The notes under the pieces: model-generated
Database searches by the model: none
The model's input: only the letters and a program-made list of their open reading frames with translations
What the model was told of the DNA's origin: nothing
In this document: positions 19,235 through 26,645 of the stretch, in pieces
Position numbering within the stretch: the stretch's first letter is position 1
Layout: each line of letters opens with the position of its first letter
Position numbers and translations under genes: made by a program
Assembly (NCBI GenBank): GCA_016711435.1
Contig: JADJSY010000011.1
Coordinates: 175,533-239,532 of the forward strand
Reading direction: 5' to 3'
DNA from: Lewinellaceae bacterium
GTDB taxonomy: Bacteria; Bacteroidota; Bacteroidia; Chitinophagales; Saprospiraceae
DNA: 64,000 nt

Positions 19235-19741
19235 ATGAAAATCAACTGTTTAAATACTTTACCTGTCGCGTTTGTTTTGGGTGTTTTGTTGCTATCGGCG
19301 CTCGCTTGCCGATCCACTGCAAGTTGTAAGTACAAACCGGCGCCGGTGTTTGAAGCAGGACTGCCGCATGTGACGGAATATCATTTTGAAAAGCAGGGAA
19401 GTCAGTCACTGGAGCGCCTGATGCTCGATACGGGTGTTTTGCTGGAGATTAGCCAGGAGATATGCAATGAATCCCGTCAGGAATACCGGTTCAATGTGAA
19501 AGGCAATTTCAGCCAGTTCCCCGATTCGCTGTGGTTGAAAGAAGCCACCCGCCAATTGGTTTTTTTGAGCACTTTTTCTCCAAAACAGGCAGCCTTCAAG
19601 GCATGGGCCGATGTGATCGAACTCCGGCGTGCCGATATGCGCCTCGGCGAAGACCGGGAGGTGGAACCGGGCGTGTTTGTGCGGGTCGACCGTATTTTAA
19701 GCCCGGAGGAAAGTACGCTGGTACTGGTGTTTTCTCAATAA
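19235..19741 (+). CDS. Putative lipoprotein of unknown function
   Basis: 168 residues with a signal sequence (LPVAFVLGVLLLSALAC) whose Cys could be lipidated; a second Cys follows at SCKYK. The mature part is acidic, without recognisable motifs, and is predicted by eye to be mixed strand and helix (YRFNVKGNFSQFPDSLWLKEA). It ends ten bases before the glycosyltransferase gene, so the two are very likely one operon and may act together at the envelope. Function not recognised. Confidence 0.75.
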   Translation: MKINCLNTLPVAFVLGVLLLSALACRSTASCKYKPAPVFEAGLPHVTEYHFEKQGSQSLERLMLDTGVLLEISQEICNESRQEYRFNVKGNFSQFPDSLWLKEATRQLVFLSTFSPKQAAFKAWADVIELRRADMRLGEDREVEPGVFVRVDRILSPEESTLVLVFSQ

Positions 19742-19751
19742 AACCAACATC

Positions 19752-20942
19752 ATGCCTGTCTGGATAGTGTTTTCCCTGCTGCTCACCATTGTCTATGCCG
19801 GCATCATGCTCCGCTACCTCCGGGGCTGGCGGGCACTACCGGAGTGGCGCATTTCGCCCGCTTGGGAAGCCCAAAAAAAGGTCACTATCCTGATTCCGGC
19901 CCGCAACGAGGCCGAATGTATTTCCGACTGCCTGCAATCCATTTTGGCCGGTTCTTATCCGCTGCAACTGCTGGAAATCATGGTAATTGACGATTTTTCC
20001 GAAGATGAGACCGTTTCCATTGTTGCAAGCATAGTACAGGCACAGCAGGACACAAGTGCAGATATCCGGCTGTTGCGCCTGTCTGAAATATTGCCGCCCG
20101 ATGCCGCCGGGCAGGCCAATAAAAAATCAGCCATCGAAGCGGGTATCGCTCGCGCATCCGGCGAACTGATCGTAACTACCGATGCCGATTGTATCGTGGG
20201 AAAAGACTGGCTTCGTCTCCTGATTTCGAGGTTCGACGCTCCGCTCGAAACGGCCCTGCAACCGCTGCTGGTGACCGGCCCGGTGCTATTCCACCGCGAG
20301 CAAAACGTATTGCAATATTTTCAATCCCTGGATTTTCTGGGACTGATGGGCATTACCGGAGCGGGCATCCACCAAGGTTTTCAACGCATGGGCAACGGCG
20401 CGCACCTGGCCTATTACCGATCCGTTTTTCAGGCGGTGGACGGTTATGCCGGCAACCGCCAAACGGCCTCCGGCGACGATATGTTTCTGATACAGAAAGT
20501 AGCCGCGCGATTCCCGGGCCGGATTGCTTTTCTCAAAAATCCTGACGCTGCCGTCCGGACGGAAGCCAAACCCGACTGGCGCTCTTTTGTACAGCAGCGC
20601 CTGCGCTGGGGCGCCAAAAATGCCGGATTGCCCGAGTGGCCGGTTCGTCTGATTCTCTTGTCTGTTTTTCTTTTCTGCGGGAGCATCTGGTTCAACCTGA
20701 TTGCCTTTTTGACTTTTCGGGGAACATTTGAACTTGGGCAAATAATTGTTATTCAAATAATTGTAAAGGCCGTTTTCGACTGGATGTTATTGAGCGAAAT
20801 GTGCCGCTTTTTCAAACGCACCGATCTGCTGCGTTGGTTTTTGCCATCTTTTTTTCTGCATACGTTGTACATTCCGTTGATCGGAACTGCGAGTCTTTTT
20901 TTCAAAAAATATGCTTGGAAGGGAAGGGAGGTACGTGTTTAG
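19752..20942 (+). CDS. Family 2 glycosyltransferase, membrane bound
   Basis: 396 residues. An N-terminal membrane helix (1-20) precedes a GT-A domain with IPARNEA (48-54), VIDDFSED (78-85), the metal-binding DAD (144-146), the acceptor-loop GDD (241-243) and QRLRW (282-286), the QxxRW-type motif of processive and related GT2 enzymes. Three or four further membrane helices follow from about 300. It would transfer a sugar from a nucleotide donor to a lipid or polysaccharide acceptor at the inner membrane; the exact sugar cannot be told. It forms an operon with the lipoprotein just upstream. Its TAG stop is part of the GTGTTTAG heptad of the next element. Confidence 0.92.
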   Translation: MPVWIVFSLLLTIVYAGIMLRYLRGWRALPEWRISPAWEAQKKVTILIPARNEAECISDCLQSILAGSYPLQLLEIMVIDDFSEDETVSIVASIVQAQQDTSADIRLLRLSEILPPDAAGQANKKSAIEAGIARASGELIVTTDADCIVGKDWLRLLISRFDAPLETALQPLLVTGPVLFHREQNVLQYFQSLDFLGLMGITGAGIHQGFQRMGNGAHLAYYRSVFQAVDGYAGNRQTASGDDMFLIQKVAARFPGRIAFLKNPDAAVRTEAKPDWRSFVQQRLRWGAKNAGLPEWPVRLILLSVFLFCGSIWFNLIAFLTFRGTFELGQIIVIQIIVKAVFDWMLLSEMCRFFKRTDLLRWFLPSFFLHTLYIPLIGTASLFFKKYAWKGREVRV

Positions 20943-21040
20943 TGTGTGGTGTTTGGTGTTTGGTGTTTAGTGTTTAGGGCGCTTGGGCCTTCGGCACCAC
21001 AGTTGCAAGTGCTTGGGCCCAAAACCCCAAGCGCCTAAAC
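20934..21040. repeat. Heptad-arm palindrome (GTGTTTG type), convergent junction
   Basis: GTGTTTA/GTGTGTG/GTGTTTG units from 20934 to about 20976, then the core GGGCGCTTGGGCCTTCGGCA; the inverse CCCCAAGCGCCTAAAC ends at 21040. The right side has lost most heptads. The first TAG closes the glycosyltransferase gene. Bases 21041-21149 hold nothing I can identify. Confidence 0.7.
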
Positions 21041-21149
21041 TACGGTGAAGAGGGTAAACACCCTACAAGAACACCTCTAACGTCGCTAGATGTCGTAGCG
21101 GCGATCAGGTAAGTAACTAAAAATCCGCTCCTTTTGAGCAGCGTCGTTT

Positions 21150-21722
21150 CTACGATCGGAAGCCGCTGGAACGCAGCATAGACTTGTATTCCTCCAGGTC
21201 ATATTGGTGCGGGTGCAAAATATCGCCTGGAAACAACCTGAAAATGCGTTTAAGCCAGCTGTGGTTGTGCGTATCTATCGACACCAGCAGCGTACCCCCG
21301 TTTTGCGTACAGGCGAACAGGCGGTCAAAACAAATCTGCAGATCGGACACATGGTTAATGGCATTCAGGCAAAACACCCATGCGTACGGTTTTTCAGGTA
21401 CAAATTGCTCGAGCGGTTCGCAAAAAAAGCGCACATAAGGATAATCTGACCTGCGAAAATGCGGCAGATACTGTTCATACCGATCGAGCAAAGGATCCAG
21501 CGCATCTACCTGGCTGTTGGGAAGAATAGTGAAAATACCGGCCGGGCCGCATCCGGCATCCAGTACTGCAGCACCGGCAGGAATACGCAGGCAAAGGCGA
21601 TCGAGCAGTGCCTGCCAGTAGGCTTTTTTCCAGTTTAGGTAGGCGGTTTTGTCTTTCCCGGAGAGGTAGCGGCGCCACCAGTGCATTTCAAAAAATTGGG
21701 CTATTTGCCAGCGGAGTTGCAT
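21150..21722 (-). CDS. SAM-dependent methyltransferase (class I)
   Basis: 190 residues from the ATG at 21722 (MQLRWQIAQFFE); a start 22 codons upstream is possible but less family-like. The SAM-binding motif I is VLDAGCGPAGIF, followed by an acidic ALDPLLD (end of strand beta-2) and VFCLNAINHVSD (motif II/III region) and a GGTLLVSIDTH strand. It carries a WWRRYLSG start seen in methyltransferases that act on small acceptors or lipids, but no specific substrate motif. The chain stops at LRSSGFRS, slightly earlier than the usual final strand, so the C-terminus may be trimmed. It converges with the glycosyltransferase operon. Confidence 0.85.
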   Translation of the reverse strand: MQLRWQIAQFFEMHWWRRYLSGKDKTAYLNWKKAYWQALLDRLCLRIPAGAAVLDAGCGPAGIFTILPNSQVDALDPLLDRYEQYLPHFRRSDYPYVRFFCEPLEQFVPEKPYAWVFCLNAINHVSDLQICFDRLFACTQNGGTLLVSIDTHNHSWLKRIFRLFPGDILHPHQYDLEEYKSMLRSSGFRS

Positions 21723-21830
21723 TCGTACAAGTGTTAACACTAAAACAGGCAAAGATAATTTCCTTACCTTCGGGTTCTGTAAAATCAATCATCCACACTA
21801 TTACCTTACCAAGTAACTATTTCTGTGGTC

Positions 21831-22595
21831 ATGAAACGCTCCCTCTCTACGCTGTTTATCATTCTCCTGCTCTACTCCAGCGAATCGGCACGGGCACAAA
21901 ATGACATACAGGTTTTGGGCGATGCCGTTCTGACGCCCGGAGAAATTGCAGAAGGCGCCACCGTGCTATACCTGATCCGGTTTCAAAATATGGGTCAAGA
22001 TACGGCCCATCAGATCGTGGTGTATGACACCCTCGATCCCCGCTTCGATCCCGCTTCATACAATTTGGTCAGTGCCAGCCACGCATCCATATTTCTCCGC
22101 GATGGCAACAACAATCTGCGCTGGTACTTCGAAAATATCAACCTGCCGGGCCGCGAAACTGATCCCGGCAATTCCATCGGCTTTATCATGTTCAGCATTC
22201 GGCCATTGCCATTTATTGAATCCGGCCAGGTCATTACCAACAATGCCTGTATATTATTCGACGAATTTCAGCATATCTGCACCAATGAAGCCCCCGTCTG
22301 GATAGACGAAGACGCAGAAAGCGAAGAACCGGGAGCATCGGAAGTGCGCGAGTACCTCGTTGTGCCTAATCCCAATTACGGCGAATTTGTTGTGCAACCC
22401 AAATCGGGCGAGCCCGCCGCCGCCGAATGGTGGATAACTGATGTCAGTGGAAAAATTATCTGGGACGGCTCTTCGGAAGATATGGCTTCCGTGAACCACC
22501 AGGTAATGCTCGAACGACCCGCTCCCGGCCTCTACCTGTTATGGATCGAATCGCAAGGACGCCTGCAAGTGGAACAATTCGCGGTAATGCGGTGA
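21831..22595 (+). CDS. Secreted protein with DUF11-like repeat and type A T9SS sorting domain
   Basis: 254 residues from the ATG at 21831 (a GTG two codons earlier is less likely). Signal peptide MKRSLSTLFIILLLYSS..ARAQ. The middle (about 25-150) resembles the conserved-repeat/DUF11-type beta domain often found at the end of Bacteroidota surface proteins: RFQNMGQDTAHQIVVYDTLD, FMFSIRPLP-like, and TNNACILFDE. The last 75 residues are a type A sorting domain (VVPNPNYGEFVV to LYLLWIES). It looks like a cut-down version of a larger surface protein, keeping just the C-terminal modules. The TGA stop is followed directly by the heptad element at 22595. Confidence 0.85.
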   Translation: MKRSLSTLFIILLLYSSESARAQNDIQVLGDAVLTPGEIAEGATVLYLIRFQNMGQDTAHQIVVYDTLDPRFDPASYNLVSASHASIFLRDGNNNLRWYFENINLPGRETDPGNSIGFIMFSIRPLPFIESGQVITNNACILFDEFQHICTNEAPVWIDEDAESEEPGASEVREYLVVPNPNYGEFVVQPKSGEPAAAEWWITDVSGKIIWDGSSEDMASVNHQVMLERPAPGLYLLWIESQGRLQVEQFAVMR

Positions 22596-22745
22596 GTGGG
22601 TGTTTCGTGTTTGGTGTTTGGTGTTTGGGGCGCTTCGAGGTTGGCATCAATGGACAATTTGACCAAGATAAAATACCACCTTTTGATGTCCTCAGGGTAG
22701 GCCCGAAGCGCCCTAAACACCAAACACCAAACACTAAACACCCTC
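22595..22745. repeat. Heptad-arm palindrome (GTGTTTG type), convergent junction
   Basis: Left arm 22599-22632 (GTGTTTC, GTGTTTG x3) and core GGGGCGCTTCGAGGTTGGCA; right arm 22706-22743 (CGAAGCGCCCTAAACACCAAA and so on). The TAG stop of the gene at 22734 is the reverse reading of its CTAAACAC unit, so the last codons of that gene belong to the repeat. Confidence 0.78.
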
Positions 22746-23959
22746 TTTAAACGGATGCCTGGGCACCCATTCTTCCACCGGTTTTAAATATTCCAGAATC
22801 GTTCCGGTGAAATTATTGACCAGCGTATTCTGGTGTCGCACATAGCACCACAAATCATGCGGCACGGCGCCAACAGAACTTTTTATTTCCAGCGCTGTCC
22901 GGGCAAAAACAATCGTTTTACAGGACGCTTCAAAACCTTGCCGTATGATATCGTACAGGCAGTTCAGATAGAGTTGCAGATCGTGGTTGAGGGCTTTATC
23001 ATAACCGAGGAAATGGGCTTCCAACTCTTCGCCGTTGCGGATGGTGGTATAAAAAGCCAGCAATTTATCACCCTGGAAATAGCCGGACATGCTGAAAGCA
23101 TGCCCAAGATCGCGTTTGAGCGCCAACAGGTAATATTCATTGAGGTCTACCATGTTGAATCCCGCGTTTTTAGCCACCTCTTTGTACAGCGCATAAATAC
23201 GGGGTAGTTCACGCTGAATTTCAACCTGCGACATCTCTCTTTTTTCGATGCCCTCCATTTTTTTCATAGCCCTTTTGGCCCGGGTGCGGTATTTGGTCGA
23301 CATCGCGGAGAGGTATGCCTCGAAATGTTCGTACGGCAACTCGAGCAACATATTGGGTTGAATACAAAATTCGGTAAAACCTTTTTCCACGAACGCCGAA
23401 CCATGTCCCCGGCGCTCAGGGGCAATATCTTTTACCAGGATAACCGGCATTTTTATGCCTTCCCGACCCATAATATCCACGACTTCATCCAGGGCTTTTT
23501 CAAGGAGTTCAACGGCTTTATCATTGTTAATTTTTTGATAATCAAAGAAATATCCGTGTTCTCCGGTTAAAAGCATATTGCCGCAAATGAGAATATCCGC
23601 AGCGGTTTTTCCGGCTACCCACCGTTTGAACCATTGGGCCAGGCCGTGAAAAAACAAGGTTCCTGTTTGGATACATTCAGGTCATTGATATTATCGTCGC
23701 CTTTAAAGTATTTGATCTGGCAAAGCGCAACGCCGACAGGTTCTTCATTCTGGTAAAAAACCAGGTACCCGAAGCGCATGCCTTCCGGTGGGTTATTTTC
23801 AACAATACTCAGGTATGGCCGTTGCAAAAAAATATCATGCGCCGGAGCGGCGGCATCCCAATCGCAACCGGCGGCTTCAATGGAACGGAAATAACTGTAC
23901 CGGAGGGTATGACGGGTGGTCGTAGCCTGAAAAGAAGGTTGTATAGTGGTAGCACACAT
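22734..23959 (-). CDS. FemAB/GNAT-type acyltransferase, frameshifted near codon 104
   Basis: Two overlapping frames make one protein of about 408 residues. The first runs from the ATG at 23959 to an A6 run at 23649-23654 (T6 in the coding strand); adding one T joins QEPCF to FHGLAQWFKRW of the second frame, which continues to 22734. The family is the peptidoglycan bridge/FemAB-related fold with two GNAT-like halves: an early strand LVFYQNEEPVGVALCQI, a basic helix TKYRTRAKRAMKKM, and a late AFYTTIRNGEELEAHFLGY strand pair. It may add an acyl or aminoacyl group to a cell-wall or lipid acceptor; the substrate is unknown. The single-base lesion looks like an indel error or a recent pseudogene. 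Confidence 0.78.
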
Positions 23960-24017
23960 GAGCAGGAGGTCTTATCGATGCGGCAAAGAAAACGCAAGAG
24001 ATTGGAAATGGTTGTTT

Positions 24018-24557
24018 TCAAAAAGTTATTTGCCATTTTTTAACCTCTTCGAGGGCAGCCGTTTCATCAGCCCATCCCATCAGCGTCATAGTGCCCAGGC
24101 CATCGTAGTAGGTAAAAAACAATTCAAATATATGTCGGATAGCACTGTAATCGCGCTGAAAACCTGCCCAGTCGGTTGCCCGGATAATCCTTTTCGAGGC
24201 ATCAACAGGAATGGCCAGTACTTTATTATCCAATTCACCCAGGTCTTTCAGCAACAAAAGTCCGATTGGTTGCACCTCGAGTACTGTGCCGGTAGGTATG
24301 TGTTCGGCCAGCACCAGTACGTCGAGCGGATCGCCGTCGCCGCCGCGTTCTTTGTCCATGCGGGTGGAAGGTATAAAGCCGTAGTTGACCGGATAGGACA
24401 TGAAATCCACCCGGCGTGGCAGACCGTCGCGCATATCCGGTTGAAATTCAAATAATTGTTTGTTGTACTCGTATTTGGTATTTGTGCCGGCGGGAATTTC
24501 AATAACCGCCTGTAAATGGCCCAGCGGTGAAAAAGAAGACAAAGCAAGGTGATTCAT
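24018..24557 (-). CDS. ppa: Inorganic pyrophosphatase, family I
   Basis: 179 residues from the ATG at 24557. A longer reading begins inside the heptad repeat at 24598 and is rejected. It hydrolyses pyrophosphate in the cytoplasm and drives biosynthetic reactions. Family I signatures: VIEIPAGTNTKYEYNK, YPVNYGFIP, the metal-binding DGDPLDVLVLAE (E/D-x-D-P-x-D), and KVLAIPVDAS. Length matches soluble hexameric enzymes. The gap upstream contains a GTGTTTG palindrome, so any promoter must lie within or very close to it. Confidence 0.96.
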   Translation of the reverse strand: MNHLALSSFSPLGHLQAVIEIPAGTNTKYEYNKQLFEFQPDMRDGLPRRVDFMSYPVNYGFIPSTRMDKERGGDGDPLDVLVLAEHIPTGTVLEVQPIGLLLLKDLGELDNKVLAIPVDASKRIIRATDWAGFQRDYSAIRHIFELFFTYYDGLGTMTLMGWADETAALEEVKKWQITF

Positions 24558-24597
24558 GTTTTGACAGGAGATGGTTTTGGGTGGTAAAAGTAAGTAT

Positions 24598-24708
24598 CGT
24601 GTTTGGTATTTGGTGTATGGTGTTTGGGGCGCTTCGCTCTTGGCAACAGTGAGTGGCTTGGGCGAAGCGCCCAAAACAAAACACCAAACACCAAACACCA
24701 TAACCAAA
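24598..24708. repeat. Heptad-arm palindrome (GTGTTTG type) upstream of ppa
   Basis: Left GTGTTTG/GTATTTG units (24599-24627), core GGGGCGCTTCGC, loop TTGGCAACAGTGAGTGGCTT, mirrored GCGAAGCGCCC and CAAACACC units to 24706. The loop is the same as in the element at 29461, although it is not required for pairing. Bases 24736-24957 hold no recognisable feature. Confidence 0.75.
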
Positions 24709-24711
24709 TAA

Positions 24712-24735
24712 GGCCCCGGCGCTTTCGCCGGGGCC
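24712..24735. other. GC-rich hairpin flanked by 9-bp direct repeats
   Basis: GGCCCCGGCG, loop CTTT, CGCCGGGGCC forms a perfect 10-bp stem. TAACCAAAT occurs on both sides (24701-24709 and 24739-24747), like a target-site duplication around a tiny insertion. No T run follows, so a standard terminator is not supported. Confidence 0.5.
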
Positions 24736-24957
24736 CGTTAACCAAATCAAACTTTCTGTGAAGCTTGCTCTTACACTGCAATACGGATAGCATTGCACAA
24801 TTTTTTTATTCAGGGCAGTGGACACAGTTAGGGAAAGGAAATAATCTTAATACAAGATTATGAATGAACAGGTGTTCGACTGGAAAATTTAGGTAGACGT
24901 TCGGATTTTGGAACTGAACGACAGGTTTAATGGCTTTTTTGCGGATGGATAAAAAAA

Positions 24958-25112
24958 AAGAGGCTGTCTGAAAAGGTTGATGAAGGTTGATAAGGGTTGA
25001 TGAGGTTGATATACATCCGCTCGAAAATGGCAAATTGCTTCATTTTCGAGCGGATGTATATCAACCTCATCAACCCTTATCAACCTTCATCAACCTTTTC
25101 AGACAGCCTCTT
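24958..25112 (-). terminator. Perfect 72-bp stem-loop, probable intrinsic terminator with GGTTGAT repeats
   Basis: Bases 24958-25029 and 25041-25112 are exact inverse copies, 72 bp each, around an 11-base loop. The arms contain four GGTTGAT units spaced nine to ten bases apart and an outer AAGAGGCTGTCTG. On the minus strand the stem is followed by nine T, and it begins 20 bases after the stop of the gene at 25132, so it has the layout of an intrinsic terminator for that gene. Its length is far beyond what termination needs. Confidence 0.75.
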
Positions 25113-25131
25113 ATATCTTTCCAAAACAGCG

Positions 25132-25575
25132 TCAGATATATTTCGTCTGATTTTTATCGGCTACAATATCTTTTAGTTCTTTTAAAAAGGCATATTGCTG
25201 CGGCAGTACACGTTTAAACGCTTCTTTAACAGCCACATAGGTGCCTTTTTCAATATCCGGCAGAAAACTTTTGATATGCTGTTTGGCCTTTTCCTTTGCC
25301 ACCCGGTAATCTTCATACATCAATGCCCGCAGGGATGGAATTTCATGCCAGTCGGCTTCTATGGCAATGGCTTTTCGGAATTCACCATTGACATCCGCCA
25401 CGGGATCCAGTTCAATATACTGGTTAGTGAGGCGTTCGGGAGAAGACTCGTCGGCAGTTGGAGCCGACAATTGTCCGTGTTCCGGGTTGGAATTATCCTG
25501 GTTGACTAAAAATACTTCCAGTCCACTTTCGCGTACTCGATAAATAAGAACATCCACTTGTTCAGGCGCTGGCAT
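25132..25575 (-). CDS. Small NUDIX-like protein without a clear Nudix box
   Basis: 147 residues starting MPAPEQVDVLIYRVRESGLEV, which has the beta-strand start of NUDIX-fold proteins (VLIYR..G-EVFLV). The catalytic Nudix box (G-x5-E-x7-RE-x2-EE) is not visible; the central part is replaced by SPERLTNQYIELDPVADVNGEF. The C-terminal half is helical (KEKAKQHIKSFLPDIEKGTYVAVKEAFKRVLPQQYAFLKELKDI). Similar short proteins exist in Bacteroidota. I would treat it as a degenerate NUDIX-fold protein of unknown function. It is followed by a terminator-like 72-bp palindrome. Confidence 0.7.
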   Translation of the reverse strand: MPAPEQVDVLIYRVRESGLEVFLVNQDNSNPEHGQLSAPTADESSPERLTNQYIELDPVADVNGEFRKAIAIEADWHEIPSLRALMYEDYRVAKEKAKQHIKSFLPDIEKGTYVAVKEAFKRVLPQQYAFLKELKDIVADKNQTKYI

Positions 25576-25716
25576 AGCAGGAGAAATAATGATCCGTTGA
25601 AATAAATTGACTCTTTAACACGCAGTTGATACAAAAGTTTTTGGAGTGTTGGCTGAAACCGGATGTAAAGAACCGAAACTATTTGCAAGTGCCAAAGGGT
25701 TTATGTTGGGACAAAA

Positions 25717-25787
25717 AAAGCAAAGTGCAAAAGGTGTTGAAAATCAATTATTTAGATTACTTTTTGCACTTTGCTCTTTTGCATTAT
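25717..25787 (-). terminator. Stem-loop terminator after the gene at 25788
   Basis: AGCAAAGTGCAAAAGG (from about 25719) pairs with CTTTTTGCACTTTGCTCTTTT (ending about 25781). Read on the minus strand the stem is followed by a run of seven T. It lies directly after the stop of the gene at 25788. Confidence 0.7.
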
Positions 25788-26327
25788 TTATATACGGATG
25801 GTTTTGATTTTAGGTTTCGCCGGCGGAGCAGGGTTGGCCGGGCTGTTTTCTCCAGGCAAACCTTTTCCCGATTGCTCTTCTTCCAGGCGCAGGCGTTCTT
25901 CGGGCAGCAATTGATTTTCTCCCGGTTGTGGTGTTTCGCCCGGTATTGTTTGGGGCGCAAGTTCCTGTTTGCCCGGCCCCCAGAAGTCGCTCTCCGGTCC
26001 CGTTCCAAACAGTTGGTTGCGAAACCATTCAAATCCGAAAGGATCGCTGTCACGCAGGGTGCTGTCGCCGTTGAAAGGGCCGAACCGGAAAGTACCGGAA
26101 AAATTATCGCCTACAATGGTGGTATCGAAACGGAATGTGTAGGACGAGTCGTTTTCAGGGAATGTAAAAAGCCCGCCGCCAAATGGATTTTTTTGAAATT
26201 CCTGCATCAACTGACGCTGCATTTCAAGTAATTGGCGTTCCAGGTCCTCAAAAGCGGGCGATTTTTGCTGGCCGGAAACGGCGCCTGCTGCTAACAGGAA
26301 TAACAGTGCAAATGGTAGTTTTTTCAT
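25788..26327 (-). CDS. Small exported protein of unknown function, proline- and glutamate-rich C-terminus
   Basis: 179 residues with a signal peptide (MKKLPFALLFLLAAGAVSGQ). After it comes an amphipathic coiled-coil-like helix (FEDLERQLLEMQRQLMQEFQ), then a Phe- and Asp-rich beta segment (YTFRFDTTIVGDNFSGTF) and a low-complexity tail (PGETPQPGENQLLPEERLR, then PANPAPPAKPK). The layout resembles small Bacteroidota periplasmic proteins of unknown role. No catalytic motif is seen. Its upstream region is the large GTTATCA repeat array at 26336. Confidence 0.75.
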   Translation of the reverse strand: MKKLPFALLFLLAAGAVSGQQKSPAFEDLERQLLEMQRQLMQEFQKNPFGGGLFTFPENDSSYTFRFDTTIVGDNFSGTFRFGPFNGDSTLRDSDPFGFEWFRNQLFGTGPESDFWGPGKQELAPQTIPGETPQPGENQLLPEERLRLEEEQSGKGLPGENSPANPAPPAKPKIKTIRI

Positions 26328-26335
26328 GGCAATGT

Positions 26336-26645
26336 GTTTAGTTATCAGTTATCAGTTATTAGTTATCGGGGGGGGTTCAGGCTGGAATAGGTGTAGAAAA
26401 TACGTTTCTGTTCCCTTTTAGTTGCTCGTTATCGGTTATCGGTTATCAGTTATCGGTTATCAGGTTCGGCATGGTGAAATGAAATTAACCCTTAGCACCC
26501 ACTCCGGCCTGAAAAACCCCTGATAACTAATAACGGATAACCGATAACTAATTATCAGGTTCGGCATGGGGAAATGAAATTAACCCTTAGCACCCACTCC
26601 GGCCTGAAAAACCCCTGATAACTAATAACGGATAACCAATAACTA
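26336..26645. repeat. GTTATCA heptad array with a 95-bp tandem duplication
   Basis: GTTATCA/GTTATTA units (26340-26371), GGGGGGGGTTCAGGCTGGAA, a second heptad run (26419-26460), then a 95-bp unit beginning CAGGTTCGGCATGG at 26461 and repeated from 26556 with very few differences. Each unit ends in GGCCTGAAAAACCCC plus inverse heptads (TGATAACTAATAACGGATAA). It fills the gap between the gene at 25788 and gatB, and the gatB stop TAG is the first triplet of TAGTTATTGG. Confidence 0.75.

Noticed and set aside
25626..26231. Plus-strand open frame of about 200 codons
   Set aside because: It is antisense to the exported protein at 25788 and partly encoded by a terminator stem.
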